Assembly (NCBI RefSeq): GCF_024721115.1
Contig: NZ_JAMDHK010000020.1
Coordinates: 1 to 64,000 of the forward strand
Source of the DNA: Salipiger pentaromativorans
GTDB lineage: Bacteria; Pseudomonadota; Alphaproteobacteria; Rhodobacterales; Rhodobacteraceae
Length of the DNA stretch: 64,000 nucleotides
Reading direction: 5' to 3'
This document shows positions 45,295-54,411 of this stretch, in pieces. The position numbers were made by a program, and so were the translations under genes. Numbering within the stretch: the first letter of the stretch is position 1; each line of letters begins with the position of its first letter. The notes under the pieces are model-generated. The model saw nothing but the letters and a program-made list of their open reading frames with translations, was not told the DNA's origin and did no database searches.

Positions 45295-46050
45295 TCATGC
45301 GGTCAGGTATCCGCCATCGACCGGCAGCAGCACGCCGGTCACATAGCTCGACGCCTCGGAGGCCAGGAACAGCACCGGGCCGATCAGCTCGGAAGGCTGG
45401 CCGGGCCGCCGCATCGGCGTATGCGCCATGAACCGCCCGATGGCGTCGGGGTTTTCGCGGGTGGCGGCGGTCATCGGCGTCTCGATCACCCCCGGCGCGA
45501 TGGCATTCACGCGGATGCCGTGTTCCGACAGGTCATGCACCAGCGCGCGGGTCATCTGAAGCACCGCGCCCTTGGAGGCCGCATAGGCCACCAGGCCGGG
45601 GCCGCCGGAGACCGACATGATCGAGCCGAGATTGACGATCCGGCCCTTGCTCTCCTTGAGCTGCGGCAGGAAGGCGCGCACCATGTTCATGCAGCCGGTG
45701 GCGTTCACCTGCATCACCATGTCCCAGTCGGCCTCGAAGCTCTCGGTCTCCGGCGCGGTGCGCCGGATGATCCCGGCATTGTTCACCAGAATTGCGGTGT
45801 CGGCACCGAACTGCGCCCGGACCTCTTCGGCGACCGCCCCGCAAGAGGCCCGGTCGGCCACGTCGAGCACCAGAGCGATGGCCTCGCCGCCCGCCGCCAC
45901 GATCTCGCGGGCGACCTCGGCCACCGCGTCTTTCTGAATGTCGCAAACCGCGACGCGCGCGCCCTGTTCGGCCAGCCCGAAGGCGATGGCCTTGCCATTG
46001 CCCTGCGCGGCGCCGGTCACCACCGCCACCTGCCCCTTGATCCCTAGCAT
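45295..46050 (-). CDS. SDR-family oxidoreductase (GNGxAIA type)
   Basis: A 251-residue classical SDR with TGAAQGNGKAIA (about 12-23), NNAG (90-93), and the catalytic Ser143, Tyr156, Lys160 (YAASK). GGGAGGAACC precedes the ATG at 46050. First gene of a pair with the flavin dehydrogenase. Paralogue of the SDRs at 19380 and 47537. An alcohol-to-ketone step followed by ring desaturation would explain this SDR-flavoprotein pairing. Confidence 0.93.
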   Translation of the reverse strand: MLGIKGQVAVVTGAAQGNGKAIAFGLAEQGARVAVCDIQKDAVAEVAREIVAAGGEAIALVLDVADRASCGAVAEEVRAQFGADTAILVNNAGIIRRTAPETESFEADWDMVMQVNATGCMNMVRAFLPQLKESKGRIVNLGSIMSVSGGPGLVAYAASKGAVLQMTRALVHDLSEHGIRVNAIAPGVIETPMTAATRENPDAIGRFMAHTPMRRPGQPSELIGPVLFLASEASSYVTGVLLPVDGGYLTA

Positions 46051-46507
46051 GGTTCCTCCCTTTCCGGCCCGACACCCGATCCTCGGGCGCCTGCCGCTCA
46101 GTAATTCGGTAATTGCGAAGCGATTTGATCTTAACAAATCGTGACGCGATGCCAAGCGGAAACTTCCACAGCCTCTCCCGACCCTTCTTTCCAGGAACCT
46201 CCCGCAGCGGCCGTCACCGCCCGCAGGCGCGCCCTTCACCATGGGAAAACCCATTCCCCATTGCGAAATCCCATCACCGGGATCCGCGTCCTGACGGTGC
46301 GGCACAGCGGCCAGACCCTCCCCCCGAAGAGATCCGCCGCCGCGCGTGACACACCGCACAGCCCCGCCAAACGCGCTACCTTGCACGACAGAATCACTGT
46401 GGGCCCGCTTTCGCACTTGCACTATTAGCTTCAATGGTATTATTTGATAGCTAGTATGCGCAAATTCGGATGCCAACGGCCCTGTTGGTAAAGAGAAGAG
46501 GATCAGA
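46051..46507. promoter_or_regulatory. Divergent control region between SDR and LysR operons
   Basis: A 457-base gene-free region. GATTTG-N7-CAAATC at 46122-46140 contains a T-N11-A LysR-type box (TTTG..CAAA) about 72 bases before the SDR start. At 46426-46453, next to the LysR gene, TAGCT-TCAA and TTGA-TAGCTA form a near-perfect inverted repeat in an AT-rich stretch. These are the two best candidate LysR sites; between them nothing recognisable was seen. Confidence 0.5.
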
Positions 46508-47512
46508 ATGGCTTCCGAGACCGAAAACAGACGGGCACAGCATTCCAGCAGTCCGCTGACACCGCGCGTATGTGAAATGCTGGTCGCGCTGGAGCGGCAC
46601 CGAAACATGGGCGAGACGGCGACCGAACTGGGCGTGCTGCAATCGGTCCTGTCGCGGCAACTCGCCGGGATCGAGAAAAGCCTGGGCGTCAGCCTCTTCG
46701 CCCGCACCACCCGGTCGATGGAACCGACCAACGAGGGCCTGGTGCTGGTCCGGCAGGCGGCGCAGATCCTTGCCAGCCTCGACCGGGTGACCGAAGAGCT
46801 GGACGCCATCGGGCGCGGCAGCACCGGGCTGATCCGCCTCGGCATCGCCTCGGTGGCCGCCGCCGTTCTGGCGCCGCAGGCCATCGCGGTGTTCCAGAAG
46901 GCAAACCCCGGTGTCACCTTCTCGATCCGCGACGACACCAGCGACCGGCTGATCAACGATCTGACGATGGGGCATCTCGATGCCGCCATCCTGCGCCTGC
47001 CCGCCGAGGGGCATTTCCAGCTCGACGCGACCGAGCTCTACGACGAACCCATCCGCATCGTCGCACGCGGCGGCCATCCGCTGGCCGATGTCGCCGATCT
47101 GAGCCTGGCGCATCTGGCAAAATATCAATGGATCCTGCCGACCGCGGAGTTTACCGCCCGCAAGCAGATCGAGGCGCAATTCTACAAGGACGGGCTGCGG
47201 TTCGAGGCCGGTGTCCTGGAAACCCTGTCGGTGCCGCTGATCATCGGCCTTGTCAGCGCGACGGATGCGGTGACGCCGCTGGCCGACAGCCTCGCCCGGC
47301 GCTGCGAGATCACCGAGGGGTTCACCACCCTGGCCATCGACTGCCCGCTGACGCTCGAACCCGTCAGCATGGTCTGGCGCAAGGAGAGCTATCTCTCCCC
47401 TGCCCTTACCAACTTTATGAAAACACTTGAGAAAACGGCGAAGCTCATCAGCCGCTCGCCGGAAACCGTTGTGCGCAATTCGACGGCTGGGCAGCTTCGA
47501 AGGCACGGCTAG
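46508..47512 (+). CDS. LysR-family transcriptional regulator
   Basis: A 334-residue regulator. The N-terminal winged helix (about 18-78) has TATELGVLQSVLSRQLAGIEKSLGVSLFARTTRSMEPTNEG, a typical LysR reading head, followed by a two-lobed inducer-binding domain (about 105-310). The C-terminal end (TAGQLRRHG) is a short polar tail. It leads an operon with SDR (24 bases later), EthD and GST genes and is divergent from SDR/flavoprotein genes, so it may control both sides. Confidence 0.92.
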   Translation: MASETENRRAQHSSSPLTPRVCEMLVALERHRNMGETATELGVLQSVLSRQLAGIEKSLGVSLFARTTRSMEPTNEGLVLVRQAAQILASLDRVTEELDAIGRGSTGLIRLGIASVAAAVLAPQAIAVFQKANPGVTFSIRDDTSDRLINDLTMGHLDAAILRLPAEGHFQLDATELYDEPIRIVARGGHPLADVADLSLAHLAKYQWILPTAEFTARKQIEAQFYKDGLRFEAGVLETLSVPLIIGLVSATDAVTPLADSLARRCEITEGFTTLAIDCPLTLEPVSMVWRKESYLSPALTNFMKTLEKTAKLISRSPETVVRNSTAGQLRRHG

Positions 47513-47536
47513 ACCATTCATCGGGAGGAGAAACAT

Positions 47537-48283
47537 ATGTCAGAGAGGAAATGCGCCGCGGTGACGGGCGCCGGGCACGGCAACGGGCGCGCCATCGCGC
47601 TGGGTCTGGCGCGGGCGGGCTGGGCCGTCGCGGTTCTGGATGTCGATGCCGAAGCTGCGGAAGAGAGCGCGGCGGATATTCGCGCCGAGGGGCGCGACGC
47701 GCGCGCCTATCGCTGCGACGTTTCCGATCTGGCCGCCTGCGAACAGGTGGCCCGGGCGATTGCCGCCGATCTCGGCGAGATCGCGGCCTTGGTGAACAAT
47801 GCCGGCATCGTGCGGCGCGGCGGGATCGCCGACGAGGCTCTTTACGACAGCCTCGACGCCACCTTCGCGGTCAATGTCACCGGCATGATCAACACCACCC
47901 GCGCCTTCCTGCCCGCGCTGCGCAGCACCAGGGGCTCCATCGTCAACATCGCTTCGGTGGCCTCCTTCATCGCCACCCCGAACAACGTGGCCTACAACGC
48001 CTCGAAAGGCGCGGTGAAGCAATTCACCCAGGGGCTCGCGCTGGATCTGGCCCCCGAGGGCATCCGCGCCAATGCCATCGCCCCTGGGATCATCGAGACA
48101 CGGATGACCCAGGACACGCGCAAGGACGCGGACAAGCTCGGCTATTTCCTGCAACGCGTGCCGATGCGCCGCGTCGGCAAGCCCGAAGAGCTGGTCGGCG
48201 CCATCGAATACCTGGTCTCGGATGCGGCAAGCTACGTGACCGGGGCCACCCTGCCGATCGACGGCGGGTTCCTGGCCGGCTGA
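47537..48283 (+). CDS. SDR-family oxidoreductase (GNGxAIA type)
   Basis: A 248-residue classical SDR: TGAGHGNGRAIA (about 10-21), NNAG (87-90), catalytic Ser140, Tyr153, Lys157 (YNASK). GGGAGGAGAAAC precedes the ATG. Third member of the paralogous set (19380, 45295). It sits directly behind its presumed LysR regulator and before the EthD gene. Confidence 0.93.
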   Translation: MSERKCAAVTGAGHGNGRAIALGLARAGWAVAVLDVDAEAAEESAADIRAEGRDARAYRCDVSDLAACEQVARAIAADLGEIAALVNNAGIVRRGGIADEALYDSLDATFAVNVTGMINTTRAFLPALRSTRGSIVNIASVASFIATPNNVAYNASKGAVKQFTQGLALDLAPEGIRANAIAPGIIETRMTQDTRKDADKLGYFLQRVPMRRVGKPEELVGAIEYLVSDAASYVTGATLPIDGGFLAG

Positions 48284-48335
48284 ACCGGCCACGGCCCCTC
48301 TGGGGCAAGACAGTCACACATTGGGAGGACCAACC

Positions 48336-49019
48336 ATGATTCAGCGTCTTAGCTGTCTCCAGCGGCGTGCCGACATCTCGCGCCCGCAGTTTTCGCAACA
48401 TTGGCGCGACATCCACGCGCCGCTGGCCGCCAAGGTGCCGGGGCTTCTGCGCTATCAGCAGAACCATGTGATCGACACCAGCCAGATGGTCAAACACACG
48501 CGCGGCGGCTCCGAAGTGGACGGGTTCGCGCAGCTCTGGTTCGCCGATGAAGCGGCGATGAAGGAGGCCAGCAGCACCCCGGAATACCGCGCGGCCTTTG
48601 GCGATCTGCCCGAATTCACCGGCGCCATGTCGCAATATGCGGTCGAAACCAATCCGGTGATGGAGAAATCCCTGACCGGCAAGGGCGTCAAGCGCATGAC
48701 CCTGCTCTACGGCAAGGAGGGCATGAGCGAAAAGGACTTCCGCTTTCACTGGTTCGACGAACACGCGGCGATGGTGATGGAATTCCCCGGGCTGCGCGGC
48801 TATCTCCAGCACCTGATCGTCGCCAACCTGCCGCTGCCCGCGGGTCCGGTGACAGACGCCGGCATTCACTGCACCGGCATCCTGGAAATGTGGTTCGACG
48901 ACAAGGAGTCGATGGAGGCGGCCTTTGCCTCGCCGCAGGCGAAATCCACCGTCGCGCATGGCGACGTCTTCCTGCGCGCGGCGACCACCTACATGGTCGA
49001 GGAAATCGAAGTGATCTGA
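48336..49019 (+). CDS. Double EthD-domain protein
   Basis: A 227-residue protein with two EthD-type halves, MIQRLSCLQRRADISRPQFSQHWRDIHAP (about 1-105) and VKRMTLLYGKEGMSEKDFRFHWFDEH (about 112-227). GGGAGGACCAACC precedes the ATG at 48336. More distant from the 34522 and 50561 copies than those are from each other. It follows the SDR within the LysR operon. Confidence 0.82.
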   Translation: MIQRLSCLQRRADISRPQFSQHWRDIHAPLAAKVPGLLRYQQNHVIDTSQMVKHTRGGSEVDGFAQLWFADEAAMKEASSTPEYRAAFGDLPEFTGAMSQYAVETNPVMEKSLTGKGVKRMTLLYGKEGMSEKDFRFHWFDEHAAMVMEFPGLRGYLQHLIVANLPLPAGPVTDAGIHCTGILEMWFDDKESMEAAFASPQAKSTVAHGDVFLRAATTYMVEEIEVI

Positions 49020-49115
49020 CCCCGGATCACCCTTTTCACCAACTTCCGAGGCCCCGGCCTCACCCCCTTCACCCGCGGGTGCCGCCCAAAGGCACCCGCC
49101 AGCGGAGCTTTTGCC

Positions 49116-49820
49116 ATGACCCAGAAGACCCTCGGCGATTTCCCCATCGCCCAACGCTGGGCGCCACGCACCCCCGGCGCGATCCAGCTCTATTCCTTTC
49201 CCACGCCCAACGGCGTCAAGGTGTCCGCCATGCTCGAGGAATGCGGGCTGCCCTATGACGCGCATACCGTGAAGCTCTCGGAAGCGGGGTCGCCCGAATT
49301 CAAGACCCTCAATATCAACGGCAAGATCCCGGCGATCATCGACCCGGACGGGCCCGGCGGCGGCGCCTTCGGCCTGTGGGAATCCGGCGCGATCCTGATC
49401 TATCTGGCCGAAAAGACAGGCCGCTTCCTGCCCGACGATCTCGCGCAGCGCTACGAGACGATCCAGTGGGTCATGTTCCAGATGGCGGGCATCGGGCCGA
49501 TGTTCGGCCAATACGCCTTCTTCCTGCGCGGCGGCGGCGCCGAGATGACAGACCCTCTCCCCCGCGAGCGCTATTTCAACGAGACGGTGCGCCTGCTCAA
49601 CGTGCTGGAAAGGCGCCTGGCGGATCGCCCCAACATCATGGGCGAAGACTTCACCATCGCCGATCTGGCGAATTTCCCCTGGGTGCGCACCGCGCGGGAT
49701 TATTTCAACGAAGACGACGCGCTCGGCCTGAGCAAGCTGCCCCATGTGATGGGCTGGCTCGACCGCTGCCTCGCGCGCCCCACCGTCCAGCGCAGCCTGA
49801 ACCAGCCGCCCCGCGAATAA
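49116..49820 (+). CDS. Glutathione S-transferase (YfcG/Ure2p-like)
   Basis: A 234-residue GST. The thioredoxin-like half shows IQLYSFPTPNGVKVSAMLEECGLPYD (about 23-48), FKTLNINGKIPAIIDPDGPGGG and the glutathione gamma-glutamyl contact WESGAILIYLAEKTG. The helical half ends with a typical FTIADLANFPWV N-capping box. The PTPNG motif indicates an Asn-based YfcG/nu-class enzyme active in disulfide reductase or peroxide chemistry. Last gene of the LysR operon; convergent with the next GST. Confidence 0.9.
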   Translation: MTQKTLGDFPIAQRWAPRTPGAIQLYSFPTPNGVKVSAMLEECGLPYDAHTVKLSEAGSPEFKTLNINGKIPAIIDPDGPGGGAFGLWESGAILIYLAEKTGRFLPDDLAQRYETIQWVMFQMAGIGPMFGQYAFFLRGGGAEMTDPLPRERYFNETVRLLNVLERRLADRPNIMGEDFTIADLANFPWVRTARDYFNEDDALGLSKLPHVMGWLDRCLARPTVQRSLNQPPRE

Positions 49821-49859
49821 CCGGGGCGACACCCGTAGCGCCGCCCCTGCCGGGCCGCG

Positions 49860-50471
49860 CTACGGGGCGACCGGAAAGGCCCGTGCCGATGGCCGGGCCT
49901 CGAAGGCCGCATGCCATTCCGCCAGCGCCGGCGCTCGCTGCCGCCAGGCAAGCTCGGGAAAGCGCAGGTCGTAGAAGGTCAGCACCGTGCCCGCCGCAAT
50001 CGCCCCGAGCCCAAGCGGCGCCGGGCGCAGCTCGGGCAGGGTCTCGTCGAGCCATCGCAGACCCGCATCGACCTTGACCGCGAACCCGTCCATCCAGTCC
50101 CGACTGCGCAACGGCTCCGGGCGCAGGATCTCGAAACGCCACTGGACCGTGACCTCCGCCAGCCCGTTCGCCACCGCGTGACGTTTCAGCTCGTCACGCC
50201 GCGCCCGGCCGCTCCGGGGCACCAGATGCCCGCCGCCGGCCAGATCGTCGAGATAGTCGCAGATGGCGGTGGAATCGATCAGCATCTCGCCGTCGTCGGT
50301 TTCCAGCGCCGGAATGCGCAGCAGCGGATTGACCGCGCTGAACGCGGGGCTTGGCGCGTCGATGCGCACCATCGTGGGCACCAGTTCGATGCGCTCGCTC
50401 AACCCCAGCTCATGCGCCGCGATCATCACCTTGCGCAGAAACGGCGATGTGATCATGCCATAGATCTTCAT
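49860..50471 (-). CDS. Glutathione S-transferase-family protein
   Basis: A 203-residue GST-fold protein: MKIYGMITSPFLRKVMIAAHELGL with the active-site Ser/Pro region, NPLLRIPALETDDGEMLIDSTAICDYLDDL for glutathione binding. The typical C-terminal helical domain follows. A GGAGGGAG stretch precedes the ATG at 50471. It ends the minus-strand set TRAP-EthD-GST and mirrors the GST that ends the plus-strand set. Might conjugate or isomerise a pathway intermediate. Confidence 0.88.
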   Translation of the reverse strand: MKIYGMITSPFLRKVMIAAHELGLSERIELVPTMVRIDAPSPAFSAVNPLLRIPALETDDGEMLIDSTAICDYLDDLAGGGHLVPRSGRARRDELKRHAVANGLAEVTVQWRFEILRPEPLRSRDWMDGFAVKVDAGLRWLDETLPELRPAPLGLGAIAAGTVLTFYDLRFPELAWRQRAPALAEWHAAFEARPSARAFPVAP

Positions 50472-50560
50472 GTCGGCAGGCTCCCTCCAAGGATGGCGGA
50501 GCACGGCCGCGCCCCGCACGGGTTTGCCCGGCCCGCCGGGGCCGGGCATGGGCACAGGCG

Positions 50561-51244
50561 TCAGACAATGCGCCGCGTGCGCACCAGAAACGGGGTGATC
50601 TCGCTCAGGAAATCGCGGGCATGGGCCAGCGTCTCGGCGACGATTTCGGTCGCATGGGTCTCGGCGGCCTTTTCCTCGCTCGGGAACCAGATCTGCACGA
50701 TCCCGTCCACCGGCACCTCGTCATAGGTCGCGCTTTGCGCGGTGGTCGTATGAAACCGGTCGATGACGAGATTCTGGTTGTAACCCAGAACGTTCGGCCA
50801 TTTGTGCATCATCTCGGCATGCACCTCGAGCCATTCGCGGCGGAAAGCCTCGTCGCTCATCCCCGGCTTGCGCTTGATCAGCGACATGCGGCTGACAACC
50901 GGCCCCTCGGGAAGCTGCGCGGGGATCACCGCGTGCTGCTCGCAGACCACCAGATGCATATCCTCGAGAAACAGCGACAGGTCGTCCTTGGCCTCTTCGC
51001 CCGAAGCCGTGGCAAAGGCCGCCCGCATGCTCTCCAGATCGTCGAAATGCAGCTCCGAAAGCCCGTCGAGTTCCCAGGGGCCGAGGATCGCGTGATCGCC
51101 GCGCTCGACAACCGTGTGATGGAAATAGGCTTTCAGATTGGGCAGCGCGGTGGCAAGCGGGCCATGCACGTCGCGCCAATAGGCATCGAACGCCTCGGGG
51201 GTCATCTTGGGGCTGCGCTTGAGCAGGCCGAAACGGGTGATCAT
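50561..51244 (-). CDS. Double EthD-domain protein
   Basis: A 227-residue two-half EthD protein: MITRFGLLKRSPKMTPEAFDAYWRDVHGP (1-105) and VSRMSLIKRKPGMSDEAFRREWLEVH (about 112-227). WPNVLGYNQNLVIDRFH, YDEVPVDGIVQIWF and the terminal RIV repeat those of the 34522 protein nearly word for word, so these two are recent paralogues. AAAGGAG precedes the ATG. It lies between the TRAP set and the GST. Confidence 0.86.
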   Translation of the reverse strand: MITRFGLLKRSPKMTPEAFDAYWRDVHGPLATALPNLKAYFHHTVVERGDHAILGPWELDGLSELHFDDLESMRAAFATASGEEAKDDLSLFLEDMHLVVCEQHAVIPAQLPEGPVVSRMSLIKRKPGMSDEAFRREWLEVHAEMMHKWPNVLGYNQNLVIDRFHTTTAQSATYDEVPVDGIVQIWFPSEEKAAETHATEIVAETLAHARDFLSEITPFLVRTRRIV

Positions 51245-51344
51245 GGTAGGTCTCCTTTGGGTTGGCAGGGACCGGCAGGCAAGGCTCTCCCGCGGCGCGA
51301 AACGCGCCGTCGCAACAGCCTTTGTGCCGGTGGGTGGGAAAGGC

Positions 51345-51374
51345 GGGCGGGGCGGGCGCATGGCCGCCCCGCCC
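51345..51374 (-). terminator. GC-rich hairpin just past the third TRAP operon
   Basis: An 11-bp perfect stem (GGGCGGGGCGG on the plus strand at 51345-51355 with CCGCCCCGCCC at 51364-51374) starts 6 bases after the large-permease stop. No T-run, so it may separate rather than terminate between the TRAP and EthD genes. Confidence 0.5.
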
Positions 51375-51380
51375 CGGCGG

Positions 51381-52718
51381 CTAGCGCAGCGCCGCGGGCA
51401 GATGCAGCACGATCTGCGGCAGCGCGACCACCAGGATCAGCGCGATCACCTGGATCGCCACGAAGGGCAGGATGCCCCGGTAAATCGTGCCGATGGGAAT
51501 GCTCGTATCCACCCCGCGCAGGTAGAACAGCGCGTAGCCGAAGGGCGGGGTCAGGAACGAGGTTTGCAGGTTCACCGCAAGCGCGATGGCGAACCACAGC
51601 GTGACATCGCTGGCCGGCAGGCCGAAATCGAGCCGCGCGACAATGGGCATCACGATGGGGATGACCACCAGCGTGATCTCGATCCAGTCGAGGAAGAACC
51701 CCAGCACAAAGATCAGCGCCATCACCACCGCCAGCGTCACATAGGGGCTGACATCGCCGAAATGGAACAGATCGGCGATCATCGCATCGCCGCCCAGCTT
51801 GCGGAACACCAGGCTGAACACCGTGGCGCCGATCATCACGAAGGACACCATGCCGGTGGTCTTGGTGGTCTCGAACACCGCCCGGCGCAGCGTCGCAAAG
51901 GACAGCTTGCCCGAGACGAAAGCCAGCAGCGTCGCGCCAAAGGCCCCGATGGCGGCGGATTCGGTCGGTGTCGCGACCCCGGCGATGATGGTGCCCAGCA
52001 CCGACAGGATCAGCAGCATCGGCGCCACCAGATCCAGCAGCAGCGACAGCACCGCTTTCCACGCCGGCACCGGATCGGCCTGCGGCGGCGGCGGCATCCG
52101 CTTGGGCGAGAAGATCGCCACCAGGATGATATAGAGGAAATACATCCCCGCCAGCAGCAGCCCGGGATAGACCGCGCCCATGAACAGATCACCGATCGGC
52201 ACCCGAAGCTGGTCGCCCAGGATGATCAGCATGATCGAGGGCGGGATGAGAATGCCCAGCGTGCCCGAGGCCGCCACGATGCCGGTGGCCATGCGCATGT
52301 CGTAGCCGGCCTTTTTCATCGCCGGCAGCGACATCATCCCCATCAGCACCACCGAGGCGCCGATGATCCCGGTTGAGGCGGCCATCACCACGCCGATCAC
52401 CGCAACCGCAAAGGCATAGCCTCCGGGCAGCCGCCCCGCCAGCGCCGCCAGTGACCGCATCAGCCGCTCGGCGATGCCCGAGCTTTCCAGCATCAGCCCC
52501 ATGTAGATGAACAGCGGGATCGCGGCGAGCAGCCAGTTGGTCAGCGTCCCCGAATAGATCCGCTGCACCCCCATGGAGAGGAACACCATGGGCACGTCGG
52601 CGAAGACCGCGAAAAGGATGCCGACCCCCGCAAGCGAGAACCCGACGGGGTAGCCGCTGAACAGCAGCAGGATCAGCGCGACGAGCATCCCGCCGGGCCA
52701 GAGAAAATCAGCTATCAT
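51381..52718 (-). CDS. TRAP transporter large permease (DctM-like)
   Basis: A 445-residue transport subunit with about 12 hydrophobic segments. Signatures IPLFIYMGLMLESSG, ASGTLGILIPPSIMLIILGD and FLTPPFGYALFYLRG are all present. It overlaps the small subunit gene by 11 bases. With 52708-53304 and 53377-54411 it forms the third TRAP importer (order P-Q-M on the minus strand), resembling the set at 35.6-38.8 kb. Confidence 0.93.
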   Translation of the reverse strand: MIADFLWPGGMLVALILLLFSGYPVGFSLAGVGILFAVFADVPMVFLSMGVQRIYSGTLTNWLLAAIPLFIYMGLMLESSGIAERLMRSLAALAGRLPGGYAFAVAVIGVVMAASTGIIGASVVLMGMMSLPAMKKAGYDMRMATGIVAASGTLGILIPPSIMLIILGDQLRVPIGDLFMGAVYPGLLLAGMYFLYIILVAIFSPKRMPPPPQADPVPAWKAVLSLLLDLVAPMLLILSVLGTIIAGVATPTESAAIGAFGATLLAFVSGKLSFATLRRAVFETTKTTGMVSFVMIGATVFSLVFRKLGGDAMIADLFHFGDVSPYVTLAVVMALIFVLGFFLDWIEITLVVIPIVMPIVARLDFGLPASDVTLWFAIALAVNLQTSFLTPPFGYALFYLRGVDTSIPIGTIYRGILPFVAIQVIALILVVALPQIVLHLPAALR

Positions 52719-53304
52719 GATGTGTTTCGATCTCGTGGAACGTGTTTTGGCGCAGTTCGCGCAGCGTGGTGATCATGCGGACGATGCCGGCGAGGCCCAG
52801 CAGTGCGAAAGACACCGGCACTGCCCCCTTGATCAGCCAATGCGCCTCGAGCCCGCCCTGGGTCGATCCCTCGCCCGTGCGCCAGGCGATCCCGGCAAAG
52901 CGGCTGCCGTACCAGATGCAGAGCGCGCAGAGCGGCAGCAGCAGGAACAGGTCTCCGAACAGCGAGATCAGCGCCCGCGCCCGCGGCGAGAAATGCAGCG
53001 CAAGGAAATCGACGGTGACGTGGCGGTCTTCGAAAAACGCCCAGACGCCGCCGAACAGCACGATCAGCGCAAAGGAATACCATTGCAGGTCGAGCAGGCT
53101 GTTGACCGTGAGTGCCGAGCCGAGGATCGGCAGCTCGCCCTCCCAGTCGATGAGGGTCGACCAGCCCATGATTGCGGCGATCACCGACAGAAGGATGGTC
53201 AGCACAAGCGGCAGGATCAGCCAGGATGCGATCTTGCCGGGCAGGCACAGCAGGCTGCGGGCAAGCGCGAGGATACGAAGTGTCATGGAGTCAGATGGCG
53301 CCAT
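52708..53304 (-). CDS. TRAP transporter small permease (DctQ-like)
   Basis: A 198-residue membrane protein with four hydrophobic segments; LLDLQWYSFALIVLFGGVWAFFEDRHVTVDFLA is the typical central block of the Q subunit. GGGAGGGGCCGGA precedes the ATG at 53304. Long N-terminal part for the family. Overlaps the large subunit gene. Confidence 0.9.
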   Translation of the reverse strand: MAPSDSMTLRILALARSLLCLPGKIASWLILPLVLTILLSVIAAIMGWSTLIDWEGELPILGSALTVNSLLDLQWYSFALIVLFGGVWAFFEDRHVTVDFLALHFSPRARALISLFGDLFLLLPLCALCIWYGSRFAGIAWRTGEGSTQGGLEAHWLIKGAVPVSFALLGLAGIVRMITTLRELRQNTFHEIETHHDS

Positions 53305-53376
53305 TCCGGCCCCTCCCTGATGGATGGTGCAGAGACGTGTGGGCGGGCGCCGTCTCGGGCGCCCGCCGGCGCGGCG

Positions 53377-54411
53377 TCAGTCCTTGCGCGGCGGGATCGC
53401 CTGCAACTCGGCCCATTCGCCGACCGTATCGACATAATTGCGGATCGACGCCAGCGCCTCGGCGAAAAGCGGGTCCTTGGCGGCCTCCTCCTCGAGCACC
53501 TCGTCCGAGGCCACGCGCAGATCCTGCAACACCTCGTCGGGGAACCGGCGAATCTCCACCCCGGCCTCGCGAATCTGGGCGATGGCCCCGGCCTGCGCAT
53601 TCACCATATCCGCCAGATTGAACGCGATATTCGCCAGGCAGGCTTCTTCCAGGATCGTCTGGTTCTTCTCGCCCATGCGGTTCCAGACATCGCCGTTCAC
53701 GATGATGGAATTCCAGGTCGCGACCTGATGCCAGCCGGGGAAGTAGTAATATTTGGCCACATCCTGGAACCCCATCCCGACATCGAGCTGCGGCGTGCCG
53801 AACTCGGTGGCATCCAGCCGCCCGGTTTCAAGCCCGAGATAGATCTCGCCCGGCGGAATCGCCTGGGTGTTGGCGCCGAGCTTGGCCAGAACCTTGCCGC
53901 CCAGCCCGGCAAAGCGGATGTTCATCCCCCTGAAGTCTTCGACCGTGTTGATTTCCTTGTTGAACCAGCCCCCGGCCTCCGAAATCGGCACATGGCAGGG
54001 CAGGTAATGCACATTGAACGGGTCATAGGCTTTCTGGATGATCTCCTTGCCGCCGCCGTAGAACATCCAGGCCAGCGTCACATCCGGCGACGGGCCGAAG
54101 GGCATCGCCGCGATGATCGAGGCGACGGGGATCTGCGAGGCCCAGTAACCGGCCCAGTCATAGCCCATGTCGAGCGCGCCGGAGCTGACCGCGCCGAACA
54201 GCTCGTAGGGCGGCACGAAGGCGCCCGGCTCATGCACCTCGACCCGGATGTCGCCGCCCGACATCAGCGACACGCGCTCGGCCCAATGCACCGGGCTCGG
54301 CCCGATGGAGGGCGCCTGAAGGTTGACGAATGTCTGTAGCGTGTAAGTCTCGGCATGCGCGGCGGCGGCCGACAATACGGCTGCGGCCGCGAAAGCGGCA
54401 AAATGGTTCAT
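53377..54411 (-). CDS. TRAP transporter substrate-binding protein (DctP-like)
   Basis: A 344-residue receptor with an alanine-rich signal peptide (cleavage near AAAHAET). YTLQTFVNLQAPSIGPSPVHW, HEPGAFVPPYELFGAVSSGALDMGYD and MNIRFAGLGGKVLAKLGA (with the ligand Arg) match the receptor at 35573 in plan. GGGAGGACATCAGG precedes the ATG. First gene of the third TRAP operon; a TGATAGC repeat lies in its promoter region. Confidence 0.92.
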   Translation of the reverse strand: MNHFAAFAAAAVLSAAAAHAETYTLQTFVNLQAPSIGPSPVHWAERVSLMSGGDIRVEVHEPGAFVPPYELFGAVSSGALDMGYDWAGYWASQIPVASIIAAMPFGPSPDVTLAWMFYGGGKEIIQKAYDPFNVHYLPCHVPISEAGGWFNKEINTVEDFRGMNIRFAGLGGKVLAKLGANTQAIPPGEIYLGLETGRLDATEFGTPQLDVGMGFQDVAKYYYFPGWHQVATWNSIIVNGDVWNRMGEKNQTILEEACLANIAFNLADMVNAQAGAIAQIREAGVEIRRFPDEVLQDLRVASDEVLEEEAAKDPLFAEALASIRNYVDTVGEWAELQAIPPRKD

